From contig OX578276.1 in the NCBI GenBank assembly GCA_951217055.1, positions 69,200,144 to 69,264,143 on the forward strand: a stretch of 64,000 bases of DNA, read 5' to 3'. Below the pieces are notes generated by a model. The model did no database searches. It saw nothing but the letters and a program-made list of their open reading frames with translations, and was not told where the DNA came from. The translations under genes were made by a program, and so were the position numbers. Below are positions 33,725 through 45,469 of the stretch, one piece after another. The DNA comes from Gerris lacustris (taxonomy: Eukaryota; Arthropoda; Insecta; Hemiptera; Gerridae). Numbering within the stretch: position 1 is the first letter of the stretch; every line of letters begins with the position of its first letter.

Positions 33725-35440
33725 GTTATAAAAAAAATCTATATTTTTAAGTATTTTTATTCTTAGTTACTGCTTTAATTAATGTTGAATAAATTCTTAA
33801 AATAGATTACTTGTTAAGATAATCTAAATTTTAACTCTTGGTTACACAAAATATAGGCGGTATTAATAAAATGGGAAAGGCAACAAAAACTCATTGAATT
33901 TTCCTTCATTATTATTTAATCACAGTTAAGTATACATTTAAAAGAACAAGGGAAAACTTATTGTTAAATCTCAGAGAATTACTTTAATTTGTTCAAATGA
34001 CTGAGTATTGTCAAGGTAATTTTTAGTGAAATTGACATAATATTCAAAGGGCGATAGCTATGTCAGTATGTTTCGAGACATGTCAACAATAGAATCGTGT
34101 CAAAACCAACCTAGTTATAGAGAACCATTATGTGAGCAAACATTAGAGGGGCCCTCGAGCCATTGTGAAACCTTTGGAATCAAGTTAGCCTCTCAGTCAA
34201 GGGACCGGCTCTTCTATTGGCCAGCCTAAGTGCCCATTATCCAAGCTAGGATGGGAACTTGCCAAGCATAGCCTTCGAGGGAGGACAATTTCCAGCGCAT
34301 GAAATCTCCGGGGGAGGCTTACAGAAATTGGATTTATTATCTCCTTTCCGGAATCACCCTTCTTTTACACCCCTTCCCAGCACTCATACCCATCCCAAAG
34401 ATATGTGAACCTCCAATTTTCCTCACATCTCTACGGAGCAGTAGAGAGTTGAGACCCTCATCAAATCCTATCTTAGGCTTAATGACGTGGAGTCCCTTGA
34501 CTACCCTTCTCCGTCGCATCCCATATTGACAAAACCAATTTTATTCTTTTCACGCTGAAATATACCGCCTTAGGGACCAAACGTTTGGGTCACATTCACA
34601 ACCGAAGTTAACCGTTACACAAATATATTATGATATGATAAATAAGTCTGGGAGATATGCTAATACTTATCCTCTTTATAAAACAATTCTAAATAGCTTA
34701 TATACAAATTGCTTCAGGCATTTTGATAAGCAACAAATCAATGGAGAACTTATTCTTACTTTAATTGGTACTATATAAAATTTATAATAAAAAAAGAAAA
34801 ACAGAACTAAAAATAATGGAACTACAACGAAATCAATGGTGAGTAAACTTAAACCAAATTGAATCGAAAAAAAAAACCCTGCCATAAATCAATAACGACA
34901 CAGAGCCTTTTCATGAAAAAAAACAGATAAAGGCATAAATGTTATTTTCACTTATCCTATGCTTAAATGTCCATTTACGTAGAAGACAAGTGTGAAAAAA
35001 TTTCGAACCTCTTAAATTTTACTTATTTTTACTTCAAATTTATCGACACCCATAAATGCGTTATTGATTGGTACACACTAGAGAAAGAGTGCAATGTGTG
35101 TAAACGAGGTGAAACTTGTGCCTTTCAGATAAATAAGTGGTTAACAAATAAATAAATAAAAATACTATTAATAATTTAAATATATACTTAACCCTGTCAT
35201 TCCAAAGAGAATAAATATTTTCTAGATACACTTATTTTTTTTTATGAAGTTTATGATAAAAGGTAAAATTGCTATTTCAATTACAACCCTAAAATAAATT
35301 ACTATTTTATAATTGTTAGAAAAATCATTCTCTACAAAATAAGCGGTTGATTTTATCTAGGAAACGGATAAAAATAAATTAAACCAAGAGATGCTTCATA
35401 ATAAGATGTAAATGAAGATCCTCGACTGTTTTTCTCGAAT
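33725..35440. other. Non-genic interval
   Basis: No gene or defined element recognised. 34050-34560 is less AT-rich and has overlapping frames on both strands (34299-34529 plus; 34337-34519 minus) but no motif. Confidence 0.4.
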
Positions 35441-35479
35441 GTGTGATAGCGACTCATGCAATAGGTGTGGTTCAATAAC

Positions 35480-35700
35480 GCAAACAACGTCTTCTCACAA
35501 TAAATTGTAATAACAATTGACCGGTTTCGGCTGTTCTGAAGCAGCTTTCTTCAGGTGATCTACAAACCCAGTAACAGACTTTAAACTTAAGGTATAGAGT
35601 AAAGTAACTTTAGATTGTTAAACAACTAAAACAACAATTAAAGCAGTAATTAAATTAACAGTATAAGTAAAAAAAAAAGGAAAAAAATACTGAAATTAAT
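35480..35700 (-). repeat. Repeat G (Penelope-like terminal motif), partial
   Basis: Minus strand: CTGAAGA, a GCTG...CAGC stem, then CGAAACCGGTCAATTG and ACAATTTATTGTGAGAAGAC. The ACCGGTTTCGGC/CTTCAGGTGATC pair is a common arthropod repeat end, and CTGANGA-stem-GAAA recalls the degenerate hammerhead motif of Penelope-like elements. Related to 39160-39345. Confidence 0.5.
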
Positions 35701-36461
35701 GGAATACAAAATACCTAGAGGTTACGGACAGACTGAAAAAGTACAAGTAAGAAGAAATGCAAGAAGGCAGCTACAAGCATGTGAAGAGATTAAGAAAAAA
35801 AGGAAGGAAGGATTATTACCTGCTAAAAAGGTGACAAAAACATACCCTGTGTACTTAAGACTAAAAAATAAAACTTAAATATCACAAAAATACACTATCT
35901 ATAACAGACATAGTATATTAGAAATAAACACTATTAGATTATTAATTCGTTATATTCTTGTGTTAAACGTTTCAGACATCATGGAGTTTTTTTTATTTAA
36001 ACAGACACAGAAATAAAACTTTAATTTTATAAATATAGATACTCAGGCGTTATTACGGAAAATTATATAGACATGATCAATATTAGCTTGGTGAGATTAC
36101 TACAATTTCAACGCTTGCTTCGACATCAAACATTAAACCTCAGTTTACTTTATCCCTTCATCTGAATTGGTTGCTTCATCTCCCAAGAGCTCAATTCTTG
36201 AATTTGTTGCCAGATCCTTGTTTGTACTTGGTATAGGAACGGCTTCCAAATTAAACAGTGTGCCCTGCAGGACTTCTGTCAAGACTTAGTAAAACTCTTC
36301 TTTGGTTTGTTAAATGCACGTTGAATCCACTTAATAAGTGATTTTGAAAACATCAAAGACTGTTAAAAGCTAGATGCTCAAACTTTTACCCTTCTTAGAA
36401 TCAAAACTTTTATTAATTTTCCTTCATACTCGCACAAGAATTTAGACAACCACTTCAAAGC

Positions 36462-36686
36462 ACTTCTTTAGATTGTTACTCCCCTTATAAAAAGCAGAGG
36501 GGAGTAACAATTTAAAGTAGGTGTACGGAATATTCTCTTTAGACTGTTACTCCCCTTATAAAAACAGAAATGTGATATTCCTTTGTCCCAAGTATATTAG
36601 ACTAATCGTCCCTGTATCTTAATAGTTATTTAGTCAATGTCATTTATATACTAAATAAACGCAAGGGAGTAACAATCTAAAGAAGT
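36462..36686. mobile_element. Short MITE with ~23-bp TIRs
   Basis: ACTTCTTTAGATTGTTACTC at 36462 is inverted at 36664-36686 (GAGTAACAATCTAAAGAAGT). An internal copy CTTTAGACTGTTACTCCCCT at 36538 and an inverted GGGGAGTAACAATTTAAAG at 36500 show that one copy sits inside or beside another. No target duplication resolved. Confidence 0.7.
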
Positions 36687-37135
36687 ACCCCATTTTGATC
36701 CTTCTGAAGAAAGTTGTCTTCAAATTTAAAATTTCTTCCGAATGCGGTTCAAAGATCAGTGATACTTTAATAATATTTATTAAAGTTTTGGTTATAATAT
36801 TTATTGTTTTTATTACCACCTTTAAATTATTGTTTATAATATTTAATTAGGATCAGTTACGTAATTTTTTTGGATATATGATTTTCAAAGATGTGAGACA
36901 GAGCCAAAATCGGTTATATGAGTATAAATTTGCACAATTTTCCACTGTACAAGAGATCTCTTCATCAAACAGATATTGCAACCCTAAGGCTGCGGCCACA
37001 CCGAAGCTACCTCCCTTGGAGCCTAGTGGCTTGGCGAGTCGCCAGGCCACTAGGCGCCTGGATTGATAGCGGCCACACCGGAGCTACCTCGCTTGGAGCC
37101 TAGTGGCTTGGTGAGTCGCCAGGCGTGTAATCCAT

Positions 37136-38782
37136 AGGTTTGTTCCAACAGCCAATTCGAGGACGGTTCTAGAACCAGTTCAGGATTTTTTAATGCGCAT
37201 GCGTCTATGAGGACTGGTTCAGAACTGGTTCAAAAAGAGGAGCCTGTTGGAACGATTTAAGAACTCTTTCAGAACTGCAACCTTCATGTTACCTCCCTTT
37301 ATCTTGTTTTTATTTTCCTCTTCGTATCTCTCCACTTGTTTTGTTTATGTTCACTCAGAAATGGATTACTTACGTGAACATATTTTATTGTTAAACTCAA
37401 CAAAGTTTATAAGAATGCACATTAGAGCAAATAGTTTTTAAAATTACAAATTTATCACACTGTCATTTCTGAATGATTATATTTCGCTCTCACATTTGGG
37501 ATTCGTCAGGCTCGTAACAATCCTGTCTTTTAGTTTCAGTTGCCTATTAAAAATTTGTTTGTATAAATTGTAATTTTTTTAAACATTAACTGTTATATCA
37601 TATAAAAAGTACCGGTGTGGAAATCCTACACATGACTTCCATGAAATGTTGTGGAGTCAATACGCGATCAAGAGAGAGCTCAGTATTTACACCCATTTTC
37701 ATGGAAGTAAAAACATTAAAATGCCAATATCTCCAAAACCACTTGTGCCCAAAAAGTATAGGTACAATCTACCAAATAGGACACATAATAATAAATATAT
37801 ACCCCAAATAGAATAGAAATCAAATAATGTCTACTGAAGTTATCGTCGACAGACCGATTTCGTGCTTAAGTGACTACAGCTCCGAAACGTCGTGAGCTAG
37901 GTACGATGTTCGGGTTTGTCGCCATCAGTTTTTCCGACAAAAGTTGTAAATAATGTCGCAAACCGCATCTCAATACGATATCTTGAAGCGATATGTTATT
38001 AAAGGTTTAGTTACATACGAATACGTACATACAGACGTATATGAAACAGATTAATGATATCCCCAGGTTCGTAAGACCCCTCCTTCACAGAGATCTCGGA
38101 GTCAAGTTTCGGATGATAAAATGTGAATTTTATCTTGGCTTATTAAAAATAAACCCGTATATAAGAAAAGGTCAACCACACATTAAGAAATATTTACAAA
38201 TAAAGGGTTCAAAACTACAAAAAAGAAAATTATAAGAACAATTTATCTGTTTGTTTTTTTTCTTGTCTGTAAATCATCGGCGGATGTACAGACAAAAAGA
38301 TCGTAGGTAATTCTTATAAAGGACTCAAAGTCGCTATGAGAAATTTTAATTATCATGAGGAATAAATAAAATATAAATTATATTTTATTATTCCAATATA
38401 CTATCATGATATAAAATAATACGTAAAGAAGAAAGAAAGAAGTAGTATAAATATTAACTGAGGAGAGAGAAACAAAACACGCTAGGAAACAGAAGATATC
38501 AAGAAAAGAAACGAAAACAAATGTTAGGTTATAGTTGAACAGTAGTAGTAGTGTAACCTACACGCCTCCGTATATTAGTATTAGTAGTTCTGGTCGAGTT
38601 CCTGTTTCAGTCCGGGAACTGTTTTCACGGTTCTAGGACTGTCCCAGAACCGTTCGACTTTCTGTTGGAACACGGGACTAAAAGTTCCAGAACCGTCCGA
38701 GAAGCGTGTAGGAACAGTCTTTCGATACTGCGCATGCTCCCGGCAGTTCTAGAACCGTCCGAGGCTCTGTTGGAACAAACCT
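37136..38782. mobile_element. MITE (inner) with CAT duplication, word GGTTCTAGAACC
   Basis: Flanked by CAT at 37133-37135 and 38783-38785. Ends AGGTTTGTTCCAACAG and CTGTTGGAACAAACCT are exact complements, followed by CGGACGGTTCTAGAAC on both sides. GGTTCTAGAACC, CCAGAACCG and GGAACTGTTT recur. The middle holds a repeat E copy and AT-rich filler. Being inside the outer MITE, it is the younger insertion. Confidence 0.85.
37609..38140 (+). repeat. Repeat E, copy 1
   Basis: Starts AGTACCGGTGTGGAAATCCT. Shares TTATCGTCGACAGACCGATT, TCGTGCTTAAGTGACT, AGCTCCGAAACGTCGT and CCCCTCCTTCACAGAGATCT with 46919-48191. ACTTCCATGAAA and TTTCATGGAAGT near the start form an inverted pair. Non-coding. Confidence 0.8.
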
Positions 38783-39159
38783 CATGTGAACCAACCTTCT
38801 AGAACATACGAGACCGGCCACACCGCGCGCTTGGTTACTGGGCGAGTCACCTAGCGAGTCGCTTGACGAACAGTCCATTCTGTTCTACATGGCGACTCAC
38901 CAAGCCGCTAGGCTCCAAGCGAGGTAGCTCCGGTGTGGCCGTAGCCTAAGAAATGTTTATACATTTGCTTCGGATAAATTCAATGGAACTTATTTTACAG
39001 TTTTGAATAGTTTAGTCCATTAATTTTACGCTCAAGGCAAAATGTATGTTACATTTAGCCAAGGGTTTGAAATTAGAATTGAAACCTTGCAGAGTTCATG
39101 TCGGTGATTTCGTATCCCAAATTTCATTTACATCATGAAAGAGGTGCTGTTTGATAACT

Positions 39160-39345
39160 AAACAATGTCTTCACACAAAAAATTGTAATAAACAATTGAC
39201 CAAATTATACTGTTACCTTACTTTATACCTTAAATTTAAGTCTGTTACAGTGATTGCAGATTACCTGAAGGAAGGCTGCTTTAGAAATGCCGAAACCGAT
39301 AAATTATTTATTACTATTTTTTGTGTGAAGACGTTATTTGGCAAC
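39160..39345. mobile_element. Repeat G, short inverted-repeat element
   Basis: AATGTCTTCACACAAAAAAT at 39164 and its inverse ATTTTTTGTGTGAAGACGTT near 39338 give ~40-bp imperfect TIRs. The interior carries CTGAAGGAAGGCTGC and GCCGAAACCGAT, a degenerate form of the 35480-35700 motif. Confidence 0.6.
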
Positions 39346-39377
39346 TATATTGTTTTTTTATTAGTCTTATTGCGGCT

Positions 39378-40165
39378 ATACGGTAAGTCGTATCGAAAAT
39401 CAAATTGCACCAGCGGTAACTGATTTTTATAGGATCTACAACTTTGGTGCTATGACTTTTTGTTTTACATACTTCGGTTCTACCTTAAATAGAGCTAAAT
39501 TTGATTTATTTTGCTTCCAAGCTTACCGAAGCTTACGGAAGCATTGTGTACACTTTTGAGAACGAAAAACTTTCATGCCTCCGATTTTAAAAATTCCAAG
39601 GCAGAAATCCGTTTCAGACATCAGGGAACATTTTTGGTCTCGTGTCTGTCTATCTGTCTGTCTGTCTGTCGGTCTGTGTGTCCGCGAATTATGAGACATG
39701 CGACGATAACTTGAGTAAATGTCAACCGATTTTGATGAAATTTGGTAGACATGTTCATTTTACCAATGCCCAGGACGAGTTCGTTGGACAACGTTATCCG
39801 TCGAAGCGTTCACGAGCAACTCTCGCGTAAACGTGAACTTTAAATTTAAAATTGGAATTTTAGGTCGGGAAAAAAATCAAACTTCATCTATTCAATGAGA
39901 CAAACATTTTTTTCAAAATTTTTTTTTCAGTAAAACCAACAGCGACACCGCTATGAAATGTTAAACATCGCTAAAACTATTAATAGTTTTTACACAATAA
40001 ACATTATAACAATAAAGTACATGATAGGATGCGAGGAAGCTATGTGCCACACTAATTGGCAGTCTATTTTTTTTAAATTGACTTTGAGCTCTTATGGCCT
40101 CCGCAATTGTTGACTGATTTAATTTCTGATTAGGGCGCTTGAACCTCACACATGCTCTTAAAATC
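39378..40165 (+). repeat. Repeat C, copy 3, split by repeat B
   Basis: 39378-39507 (GGTAAGTCGTATCGAAAATC, GGATCTACAACTTTGG) and 40074-40165 (TTGACTTTGAGCTCTTATGG, CGCAATTGTTGACTGATTTA) are the two halves of one C copy, as shown by the uninterrupted copies. Confidence 0.75.
39508..40073 (+). repeat. Repeat B, complete forward copy inserted in C
   Basis: From GCTTCCAAGCTTACCGAAGC to GGCAGTCTATTTTTTTT. It carries TCAGACATCAGGGAACATTT, a (GTCT)n block (39648-39675) and the B-specific block AATGCCCAGGACGAGTTCGT. Both junctions are T-rich. Near identity with 10180-10745 suggests fairly recent activity. Confidence 0.85.
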
Positions 40166-40738
40166 CAATATTTATACGTAACAAACAAATTTAAATATCT
40201 TCATATTTAATTTTACAAATAATATTTCCTTTCATAAAAAAAGTATATTTTAAAAACTAATATTTTCAATCACCTGCCTTGTATACGTTTTCATAGTAAA
40301 CATCGTAATACGACTAGGGGCATGGCAGTGCCCCCAAGTCTAGCACAGCCGTAACATACTATACTGGAAGCATCTCAAGGCATTTTGGGCAGGACTCCAA
40401 AATGTAATGTAAAAGTATCTTATTAAAGATACTTATATGTTACGTAAAATTGATTTTAAGTAAGAGTTAAAAACAGACTGAACCAAAAATTATAATTTCA
40501 CACCTCTACCCATATTAGTTCATAAGATATTATATGAGCGTAAAGTTTTGATTTCACTGATCAATTGACTCATCATGATTCTAAGGCACTTCTATGGCAA
40601 TCTTAGAACCTTTTTATATAGAAATCTGGTTCTTTGCCCCTGTCAAGGCTAATTGTAATATCAGCCATGCAAAATGAATACAAAATTATAACTTACGCTA
40701 CTAGTGCTTTCTAGTGTAGATTTTCGAAACTAAAGTAT

Positions 40739-42297
40739 TATTTTACTCTTATTAATAACATTTTATATTGGAATAAGAGTGATTGATCTATATTGAGTAT
40801 TGACTTTGAAGATTGTAAACATACACTTCCCGCTCGTCCGCACTCTTACACCAGATAATTGATTTGTTCAATTTTTTTTCCCCGGGGGACTTCTTTTTTA
40901 TAAAAAAAAGTCCAAGCAATAAGACCTGTTCAATTAGAAATTAGAACACCCCACGCGTTACAAACTTTGCCACTTTTTACTTACGCTATAACATTTTCTG
41001 ACTTGGCAATTACGCAGCACGAGGATACAAAGTTGAATACAACACTGCATAACATTTTATTTACAACAAAAATCTTATTAAACCATAGGAAAAAATATAA
41101 ATTAAATAACAATATACAGTTTAAGCTATTTGTGATGAGTAATTGCTAAGTCAGAAAATGTTTTTAAATGTAAATATTTATTCTTAGTATTTGAATAAAT
41201 TATATATAATATAGAATAGTCCTGATCCCATTATAAGACTTTAGAGACATATCTATTTAGGCATTTCATTTAATTGCTAGACCTTCATGATAATAGAAAT
41301 CATAGCCACCAATAACTAGCATGCCCCACGCGGAGCGCAGGGTGAAGGCTAGTAAACTAATAATAAATGTCTATATAGGTTCTTATTATTGAAAACAAAC
41401 TAAATTTAATCATTGTAACTCTTCATTTTATTAATAATTAAGATTCTTTCGAAGAAATAATATACATAAATGTACTAATATAACTTTAATATTCTGTTAA
41501 TATCTTTTAATAATTTGTAACAATCAAGTTAATAAATTTATAATATTTAAATAAAAATAAAGAAATGCCATAAAAAAATAATCTGGCAATTTTTGTGGCA
41601 CATAGTTTCCTCACCCTTAATCACATATATGTTTTGGGTTTTAAGACCTAGTATGTCTAATTCATTTAACTTTTTTAAATCTGTCAAAATTATTTTGTTT
41701 TATACATGATACCATCCAAATTTTTAAATTACTTTTAAAGATATTGGTATTAATAAAAAAGCTTTGTGCCATGTGGATGATAAACTAATAGCACTTGGAG
41801 GTTGACATTATTATGAGACTAACAATGTACAAATTATAACAAACCTCTAAATTTTATTAAATTTGAACGAGTAGTTTTTAAGGTAAATTAATTCGCAAAA
41901 TTTTTAAACCACAGACAGAGATACACTAGACCAAAAATATTCCCTGATGTTTGAAACGGATTATATTCCAGGATTTTTTTTAAATTCGGAGACGATCACA
42001 ATGCTTCCGTTATCTTTGGTAAGCTTGCAAGTGAAAGAAGTTGAATTTACTTTCTTAAAATTAATTTAGGTATTTTTGAAATGTTATTACTTATATAGAC
42101 TATTTGGGGGTGTATGATGTCTAATATTTATTTCAAAGGGAAATTTAATCCGTGGGGTGTTTTAATTGAACTAATCAATTATCTGGTGTAAGAGTGCGGA
42201 CGAGCGTGAAGTGTACGTTTACAATCTTCAAGGTCAATACTCTATAAATATCAATCACTCTTATTCCAATATAACATTTTATTAATAAGAGTAAATT
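40739..42297. mobile_element. Long-TIR element (~150-200-bp arms)
   Basis: Left arm from 40739 (TTTACTCTTATTAATAA, GGAATAAGAGTGATTGAT, CCGCTCGTCCGCACTCTTAC, ACACCCCACGCG at about 40947) recurs inverted at 42150-42297. The left arm has an insert at 40876-40925, a ~50-bp T/C/G-rich block. Inside: a small inverted unit 40990-41165 (CATTTTCTGACTTGGCAATT and its inverse) and a reverse A copy. No transposase. Target duplication not resolved. Confidence 0.75.
41578..42040 (-). repeat. Repeat A, reverse copy
   Basis: AATCTGGCAATTTTTGTGGC, ATAGTTTCCTCACCC, CAGACAGAGATACACTAGAC and TGCTTCCGTTATCTTTGGTA are in A order on the minus strand. Diverged. Confidence 0.7.
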
Positions 42298-42299
42298 TA

Positions 42300-43655
42300 T
42301 GTATCGTTTGATGTTTCCGGTAGTTATGTCTCTTTTTATTAATACTAGCTATATTTTGTAACTATATTCGACATCCTGTTTTCTACAGAGCAAAATATCG
42401 AGGAAGAATCAATTCGTAATGCTCTATTCACAATGACATTAGCTATATAGATATAAATACTTTATTAGTTGAATTTAATCCTATAAGCAGAAATTACAAA
42501 TATTAACAAAGGGAAAGATTAACAGTGAAAAGGTAATAAGTTGAAAACTGTATAATATAAAATAAAACCCCGCATGTATTCGGTTCTATACATATTTCTA
42601 TATTTTGAGTCTTCCAACATATCTAATATAATTATTACTTACTTAATTATTTACATAACTTTTATAATTATCCTAATTTGCGTCACTGTACCTATACCAT
42701 TATAGTTAGACCTTATACATTACAATTTCAACGGATATGAATATTCTTTATGACATTAAATCGTGTACAACAATTTCATTTAGGATCGATATATTGCTAT
42801 TACAGGACGGAGAAAGCTGACCTTTAACACAACTAATGATATCAGTGAAGTCATTAGAGTAGTATGAGTCTACCTCTCTAGATATTACACCCATTTGTGC
42901 TCTATACATAGACTAATATGAGTGCCTCACCAAAGTGTTCTGACCTCAGTCTAACCACGCCCGATGCCGCTTAATTTCAGTGATTCCAAGTAAACTGGGT
43001 TACATTCAATATATATATTTATTAGTATCGATTAAGATTATATACAACAGCATTTACCTAAGAGAAAGGTCTGACGTATAATTTGTCATTAGATATATTG
43101 TGTACATAATACATACATGGTTTGTCAAACTCAAATATATTAATCAAATAAATAAATGGTTGTTCATATTAATACGAATCTAACCGTATAAATTGTTTTC
43201 CCGGGAAAATCTATTTTCTGAGATATTCATGAAAATAAATCTGATTTTGTTGAAATAAAAATTAAATGTTGACAAACATCTGTTAAACTCTTGGTACATG
43301 TTTAAAAATCAAGAAAGTGGCTGAGAAATTATGTGATTATAAATAAAGTACACATGAGTATTAAATTTGAGTTTTGTTCGATTTGCCGAACTGTTTTTTT
43401 ACTCTGAAAATTAATAAACCTGTCCTACCAGCTCGGTCAAAACTTTATAACCAACTATTATACCAACTCGCAAAATGATATAAAATTTAAATCAATATTA
43501 ATTTTTTAAATTGTTTTTCAATTTCCAAAAGGTGGTAATTGTTCGAAAACTTTTGTTTCGATTTCAAAGTGGTCACATGTGTGAGGCTTTTGCGTCAAAT
43601 AACTAATATGAAAGTCTAAAAGTTTATATTCATTTATTCAGGTGTAGAGTAAAAT
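42300..43655. other. Non-genic interval
   Basis: AT-rich; no gene or repeat recognised. Confidence 0.4.
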
Positions 43656-43656
43656 A

Positions 43657-44815
43657 TTCTGCCGATTAGTGTGGCAAATAGCTTCCTCGCGTCCTACTTA
43701 GAATACTTTAATGATTTTATGTTTTTACAACCTATTATTGTCAAATTTATTTAATTCTCCCCCCGTTTTTTTTGTCAAAATTATTTTGATTTTGCTTCCG
43801 AACTTACCGAAGGTAACGGAAGCTATGTGATCGTTCTGAGGAACAAAAATATTTTATGTCTCTGATTTAAAAAATCCGTTTCAGACATCAGAGAACATTT
43901 TTGGTTTCGTATCTATCTGTCGGTCTATCTGTTGGTAGGTCTGTCAGTCGGTCTGTCACTCAATTTTCCAATCCAAAATTTCTTAAAAACTGCAAGTACG
44001 ATTTTTATGAAATTTAAATAGTAGGTCATAATTAGCTCATTGATGGTCACATATAAGTTTTAACCATCTGCGCTCATTTGTTTCTATTCCCCATGTGCAC
44101 AAATCTACAATTATTTACACTTAGCTTCAAATGTACTTATCTAAAATTGATGAAACGTTTATAGTGTATCGAAAGTAGCCCCAGATTTGATTGCCCAGAT
44201 TGATACATTAATTCATGTAAAAAATCAAATCAACTTTGACAGATTAAAAAAGCGGGGGAAACAATTAAATAAATTAAGCAATAATGGCTTGTAAAAGCAT
44301 AAATTCAATAAAGTACGTAATAGGATGTGAGGAAGCTATGTGCCACACAAATTGACAGTCTATTTTACATAAATTAAAGTATCAACTTAGATTTTGAACG
44401 AAGGCTGCTGAAATTAATCTGGCACTATCAGCGGGCCTACTTTCGACAAACCAACAAGATGCCATAAAAATCAGATAAGTACTTTTGTATATATTATATA
44501 GGAGTAAATAAATAAATGTTTGCGTGCATGTGGAAGATAAAATAATATGTGCAGAAGGTTGAAAGTTATCTGGGACCAACAGTGGCCAAATTATGACATA
44601 CCATCCAAATTACATTAAAATCAGACGTGTAGTTTTTGAGATATGTTGGTTCGCAAAACTTGAGCGACATACAGACACGGAACCAAACATTTTTCCTGAT
44701 GTCTGAAAAGAATTTCTTTCTTGGAATTTTTGAAATCGGAGGCATATAATATTTTCGTTCTCCAAAACGATAAAACAGCTTCCGTTAACTTTGGCAAGGA
44801 AACAAAATTGGTTTT
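43657..44815 (-). repeat. Repeat A, reverse copy interrupted by another A
   Basis: 43657-43793 (TTCTGCCGATTAGTGTGGC ... CAAAATTATTTTGATTTT) and 44367-44815 (ACATAAATTAAAGTATCAAC ... ACAGCTTCCGTTAACTTTGG) are one reverse A copy. The two parts join at the position expected from the complete copy at 15353-15960. Confidence 0.8.
43794..44366 (+). repeat. Repeat A, complete forward copy nested in the reverse copy
   Basis: Runs from GCTTCCGAACTTACCGAAGG to GACAGTCTATTTT and sits inside a run of T in the older copy. The older copy's context (GATTTTTTACAT) suggests a TTTT duplication or slippage at the site. This fixes the family's true ends. Confidence 0.85.
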
Positions 44816-45235
44816 GAAATACTATAATATAAAAATATGATCGATCCTTCACGGAATCCTATGTAAGAGAAATCTTACATCACCTACATTTTCGGTATGC
44901 TATCTTTTTTCATGGGTCCCAAAACTACCTCACTTGGATTCCGTACTAACTTTTTTACTACTTTCTTTCTTAAGCTTGTATTAAGGAAAAGTCAGAGGTA
45001 TAAAAATAATTTCAAAGCACCCTACCAGAAACTTGAAAGGAAGTGAACATATCAAAAAGTTACATTTTACTTTAAGTTATGTAGTGAAATTTCGCATTAC
45101 AGTATATTTAAATTTATTTTAAAGTTTCACAGATTGTTACTGATTTTTTAAAATTTAATTTAAAATAACATGAAAAAATATTATTAAAGTCTAGATTGAT
45201 TGTGATTGAACTTGGTGTTAAAATCTATAATAGAG

Positions 45236-45350
45236 AGCAGGCGCGGCGTTGGCCTTGTGGATTAAATTACTGTATTGTCTGCCATCACTGAATCAAGAGC
45301 GGTACGATGTCGTGGGTTCGATTCCTCACCGTGATGCTATGATTTATATA
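45236..45350 (+). repeat. SINE-like unit with tRNA-type Pol III promoter
   Basis: TTGGCCTTGTGGATT (45248) resembles an A box and GGGTTCGATTCCTC (45312) a perfect B-box core, spaced about 55 bp. The T-arm stem is irregular and no cloverleaf forms, so a tRNA-derived SINE head fits better than a tRNA gene. The body downstream (CACATCATACTC ... GTATGATGTGTG at 45367-45411) forms a hairpin. A single copy in the window, so family status is inferred. Confidence 0.45.
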
Positions 45351-45469
45351 TGGCTCCCTAATGATCACATCATACTCGCTTTGGCGGTACAATGTACAGA
45401 GGTATGATGTGTGTTTGGAACTCTCTGCCACGGGGCAAGTAAAATGGGCCTTAGCCTTGGGGTTAACAA

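Larger units (their letters stand above)
36988..38946. mobile_element. MITE (outer) with TAA duplication, word GGCGACTCGCC
   Basis: Flanked by TAA at 36985-36987 and 38947-38949. Ends GGCTGCGGCCACACCGAAGC and, inverted, GCTCCGGTGTGGCCGTAGCC pair for about 58 bp through CTTGGAGCCTAGTGGCTTGG. A second copy of the terminus starts at 37070, so the left end is duplicated. Words such as GGCGAGTCGCCAGGC fill both ends. The element is split by the insertion of another MITE at 37136-38782. Confidence 0.85.

Noticed and set aside
34299..34529. Overlapping plus and minus frames
   Set aside because: No motif in either; overlap reflects slightly higher GC only.
37247..37441. 64-codon frame
   Set aside because: Inside the inner MITE filler, no supporting signal.
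45248..45330. tRNA gene
   Set aside because: A/B boxes present but no acceptor pairing or regular T-arm; better explained as a SINE head.
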